Assembly (NCBI GenBank): GCA_016946835.1
Contig: JACVTC010000749.1
Location: 1-10,360, forward strand
Reading direction: 5' to 3'
DNA: 10,360 nucleotides
DNA from: Neocallimastix lanati (nom. inval.)
Taxonomy: Eukaryota; Neocallimastigomycota; Neocallimastigomycetes; Neocallimastigales; Neocallimastigaceae
Positions within the stretch are counted from its first letter, which is position 1. Each line of letters starts with the position of its first letter. Shown here piece by piece: positions 9,301-10,360 of this stretch. A program made the translations under genes and the position numbers. The notes beneath the pieces were generated by a model that searched no databases, had not been told where the DNA came from, and saw only the letters and a program-made list of their open reading frames with translations.

Positions 9301-10162
9301 AATTGACATGAACCACTATTTACGCAATAAACAATTCCGTCATCATTTAATTTAAATGCTTGATGTGAACCAATATTAGTTACTATACTATATTCTGGAG
9401 TACTAGTAACTTTAATTATTTGTACACCATTATATAAATTTACAAAGTATTTATAGTCTCCTGAAGAGATACCAGTAACGTCAATCGCAGCAAAATTTGA
9501 TCCTGAAAACTTATACCCTGCTAATACTGTTGAAGAACTTGAAGTTGCTGATAAAATTTTGCTATTACCATCAAAAAAAACGTATTCATTATTGTTAATG
9601 TTTTGTATGGAATTTACTTCCTGAAATACTTCTGTGTTTGCGTTTTGAGCAGCATCACATGCTTGTTGATTTCATAACTTTGATTACTTAGTGTAGACAA
9701 TATATTACCTGTTTTTTACAATATGTTCCAAATGTTGTACTTCCACATGTACAATCTAGTAATTCTCCGGAAACGACCTTAAATTGAAATAGTAATAACA
9801 ATAAAGATGATATAATGGATGTATTCCTAAATAATAATAAAAAAAAAGTGTTCATTTAAACAAATTGAAAATATTATATATATATTTATAGATAGATTTA
9901 TAGATAGATAAAAAGATAGAAAAATATATAAATATATTTTCAATAATATATTAGAAAAATAAATAAAAATAAATAAAATAAATATAGAAAAAAAAAAGTA
10001 GATAAATTATTGTGTTATACATTAATTATTATATTCTAAAATGAATACATATATATTTATATATTATATAATTTATAATGAATTTATTATTATTATTTTA
10101 TTATTATTATTTTTTTTTTACCTTGAACTGAAGTTCAATAGACTTCGTCTTTTAATATTCAT
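6392..10162 (-). CDS. Scaffoldin-like secreted Cys-rich repeat protein (fungal cellulosome ScaA-type), 4 exons, ~1,019 aa
   Basis: Seen: exons 10162-10122, 9826-9709, 9620-7685 and 7355-6392 join in phases 2, 0 and 1. The ATG at 10162 is the first Met after an in-frame TAA (10210-10208). Residues 1-34 are a signal peptide. Two Cys-rich blocks of about 20 repeats (residues ~147-510 and ~690-940) follow the pattern [L/I]I-x-C-x(4-6)-C ... GYY[L/I]. They flank a non-repeat insert (~517-680); a Cys-containing C-terminus ends EKYFNDY. No membrane anchor or dockerin is seen. Known: anaerobic-fungal scaffoldins are large secreted proteins of such GYY/Cys repeats that bind dockerin-bearing enzymes into cellulosomes. 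Inferred: this is a ScaA-family member. Odd: the last exon changes frame once near 6640, needing one extra base. No other recognised family fits as well; a related adhesin-like wall protein is possible. Confidence 0.75.
6679..6711 (-). other. Basic patch KIRRRRGLQKR
   Basis: A cluster of seven basic residues (about 914-924) sits between the last two repeat units in an otherwise acidic/neutral secreted protein. RRRR and KR are the kind of sites cut by Kex2/furin-type proteases. Cleavage is inference. Confidence 0.7.
7356..7684 (-). other. Intron 3 of the scaffoldin-like gene (329 bases)
   Basis: Donor GATG|GTAAAT and acceptor TTATTTCTAG before GAAGTAGAC, phase 1. Splicing restores GYYLDGSRLVNHKTVYVLDC, a normal repeat unit. 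The intron has A-rich runs at 7440-7490. The open frame on the plus strand within it (7507-7695) is Lys/Ile-rich and taken as chance. Confidence 0.85.
7743..8231 (-). other. Non-repeat insert between the two repeat blocks
   Basis: Residues about 517-680 begin with a Cys cluster (CQVSCVSKSSKSC), then FQSGTYCYDDDD and a beta-rich stretch with no GYY/Cys units, ending CVSSTAICTIINLC. Length about 160 residues. I do not recognise a fold; it could be a carbohydrate-binding or structural module. Confidence 0.6.
8250..9338 (-). repeat. Scaffoldin repeat block A (about 11 units)
   Basis: Units begin at hydrophobic-Cys cores such as GIVYC, VIIC, GLIDC, SIIRC, PLIYC, SLIHC, PLIEC and GLIYC. Each core is followed 4-6 residues later by a second Cys and then GYY, EYY or GYF with an Asn/Asp/Ser-rich linker. 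Units 5 (PLIKAKSDAPYEEI...AYYING) and 7 (IILYLDNEWKELT...GYFVNG) keep the frame of the repeat but lack both Cys. Confidence 0.8.
9621..9708 (-). other. Intron 2 of the scaffoldin-like gene (88 bases)
   Basis: Donor CAG|GTAATA after ...GTYCKKQ and acceptor GTATTTCAG before GAAGTAAAT, phase 0. Reading through meets TAA at 9690-9688. An alternative pair (donor GTAAAA at 9719, acceptor AACAAG ending 9661) is also phase-compatible. It would replace CKKQ with a Ser and 13 further residues including one Cys. The 88-base version has the stronger acceptor. Confidence 0.6.
9766..10162 (-). other. Signal peptide split over exons 1 and 2
   Basis: Exon 1 gives MNIKRRSLLNFSS, a basic n-region. Exon 2 adds RNTSIISSLLLLLFQF as hydrophobic core, then KVVSG before ELLDCTCG. 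Cleavage is likely after VSG (residue 34). The split codon AG|G is restored by splicing (exon end TCAAG, next exon GAATAC). This start gives a classic basic-then-hydrophobic signal and favours secretion. Confidence 0.75.
9827..10121 (-). other. Intron 1 of the scaffoldin-like gene (295 bases)
   Basis: Donor GTAAAA directly after TCAAG and acceptor ATTATTTAG before GAATAC, phase 2. It holds TTA repeats near the donor and a GATA-type tract on the plus strand (9890-9920). It also contains an in-frame ATG at 9855 whose reading runs into exon 2, so an unspliced transcript could still start there. Confidence 0.7.
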
Positions 10163-10360
10163 TTTATATATTATATAGATATGTATTAATAAATTGGGTA
10201 TTTCTTTTTATTTTTTTTTTTTTTTTTTATTTAAATTTTTTTTTGTTATTGCTTATTGTTGTCTTTTTGATTTTTTTATTAGAAAATTTTTATTATTGCA
10301 ATAGATATGAGTTAAAATGAAATGTATATAATAATGAAGAAAAGATTTTTGGGGAAATTG
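10163..10360. promoter_or_regulatory. Upstream flank of the scaffoldin-like gene with poly(dA:dT)
   Basis: T-rich tracts on the plus strand at 10205-10230 and 10235-10245 lie about 45-85 bases upstream of the start. Long A/T tracts commonly mark nucleosome-poor fungal promoters. No specific factor site is recognisable. Confidence 0.3.

Noticed and set aside
9115-9306. Plus-strand 63-codon open frame
   Set aside because: Antisense to the scaffoldin repeat block, which has clear repeat conservation.
10334-10360. Possible start of a divergent plus-strand gene (ATG, nine codons open to the window end)
   Set aside because: Too short to judge; no other support.
1-10360. Dictyostelium or Plasmodium origin
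   Set aside because: Both are AT- and Asn-rich, but the GYY/Cys repeat secreted protein fits anaerobic-fungal scaffoldins better. Not excluded without a search.
1-10360. CRISPR array, tRNA, rRNA or transposase
   Set aside because: No regularly spaced unique spacers, no cloverleaf-like or rRNA segment and no transposase motif seen on either strand.

Overview
The window is extremely AT-rich, carries two long, spliced, same-strand (minus) genes and no prokaryotic signals. Composition, Asn-rich low-complexity protein, short GT-AG introns of about 85-330 bases, and a secreted protein built from GYY/Cys repeats together suggest a nuclear contig of an anaerobic gut fungus (Neocallimastigomycota, e.g. 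the Piromyces/Neocallimastix/Anaeromyces group). Organism identity is inferred from the scaffoldin-like protein and composition; no database search was possible.

Layout. (1) 4334 to 76, minus: an 11-exon gene for a protein of about 924 residues, reconstructed here from phase-consistent splice junctions. It has a short N-terminal part, a coiled-coil part, a long Asn-rich stretch, a Trp-rich stretch resembling Sfi1/centrin-binding repeats, and a Lys/Glu coiled-coil tail. It is a candidate cytoskeletal or basal-body (zoospore flagellum) protein. (2) 4335-6391: about 2 kb with no supportable gene, holding AT hairpins and a ~300 bp ATT-type array. It is the downstream flank of gene 2 and the upstream flank of gene 1. 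(3) 10162 to 6392, minus: a 4-exon gene for a secreted, Cys-rich protein of about 1,019 residues with about 20 copies of a GYY...LIxC...C repeat. This is the architecture of the fungal cellulosome scaffoldins (ScaA-like) that bind dockerin-tagged plant-cell-wall enzymes. (4) 10163-10360: AT-rich upstream flank with poly(dA:dT).

The reading frames are interrupted at four or five places, mostly at A/T runs, and every one can be explained by exactly one missing base. That points to residual homopolymer deletions in the assembly more than to gene decay, but should be tested. The two genes show no evident functional link.
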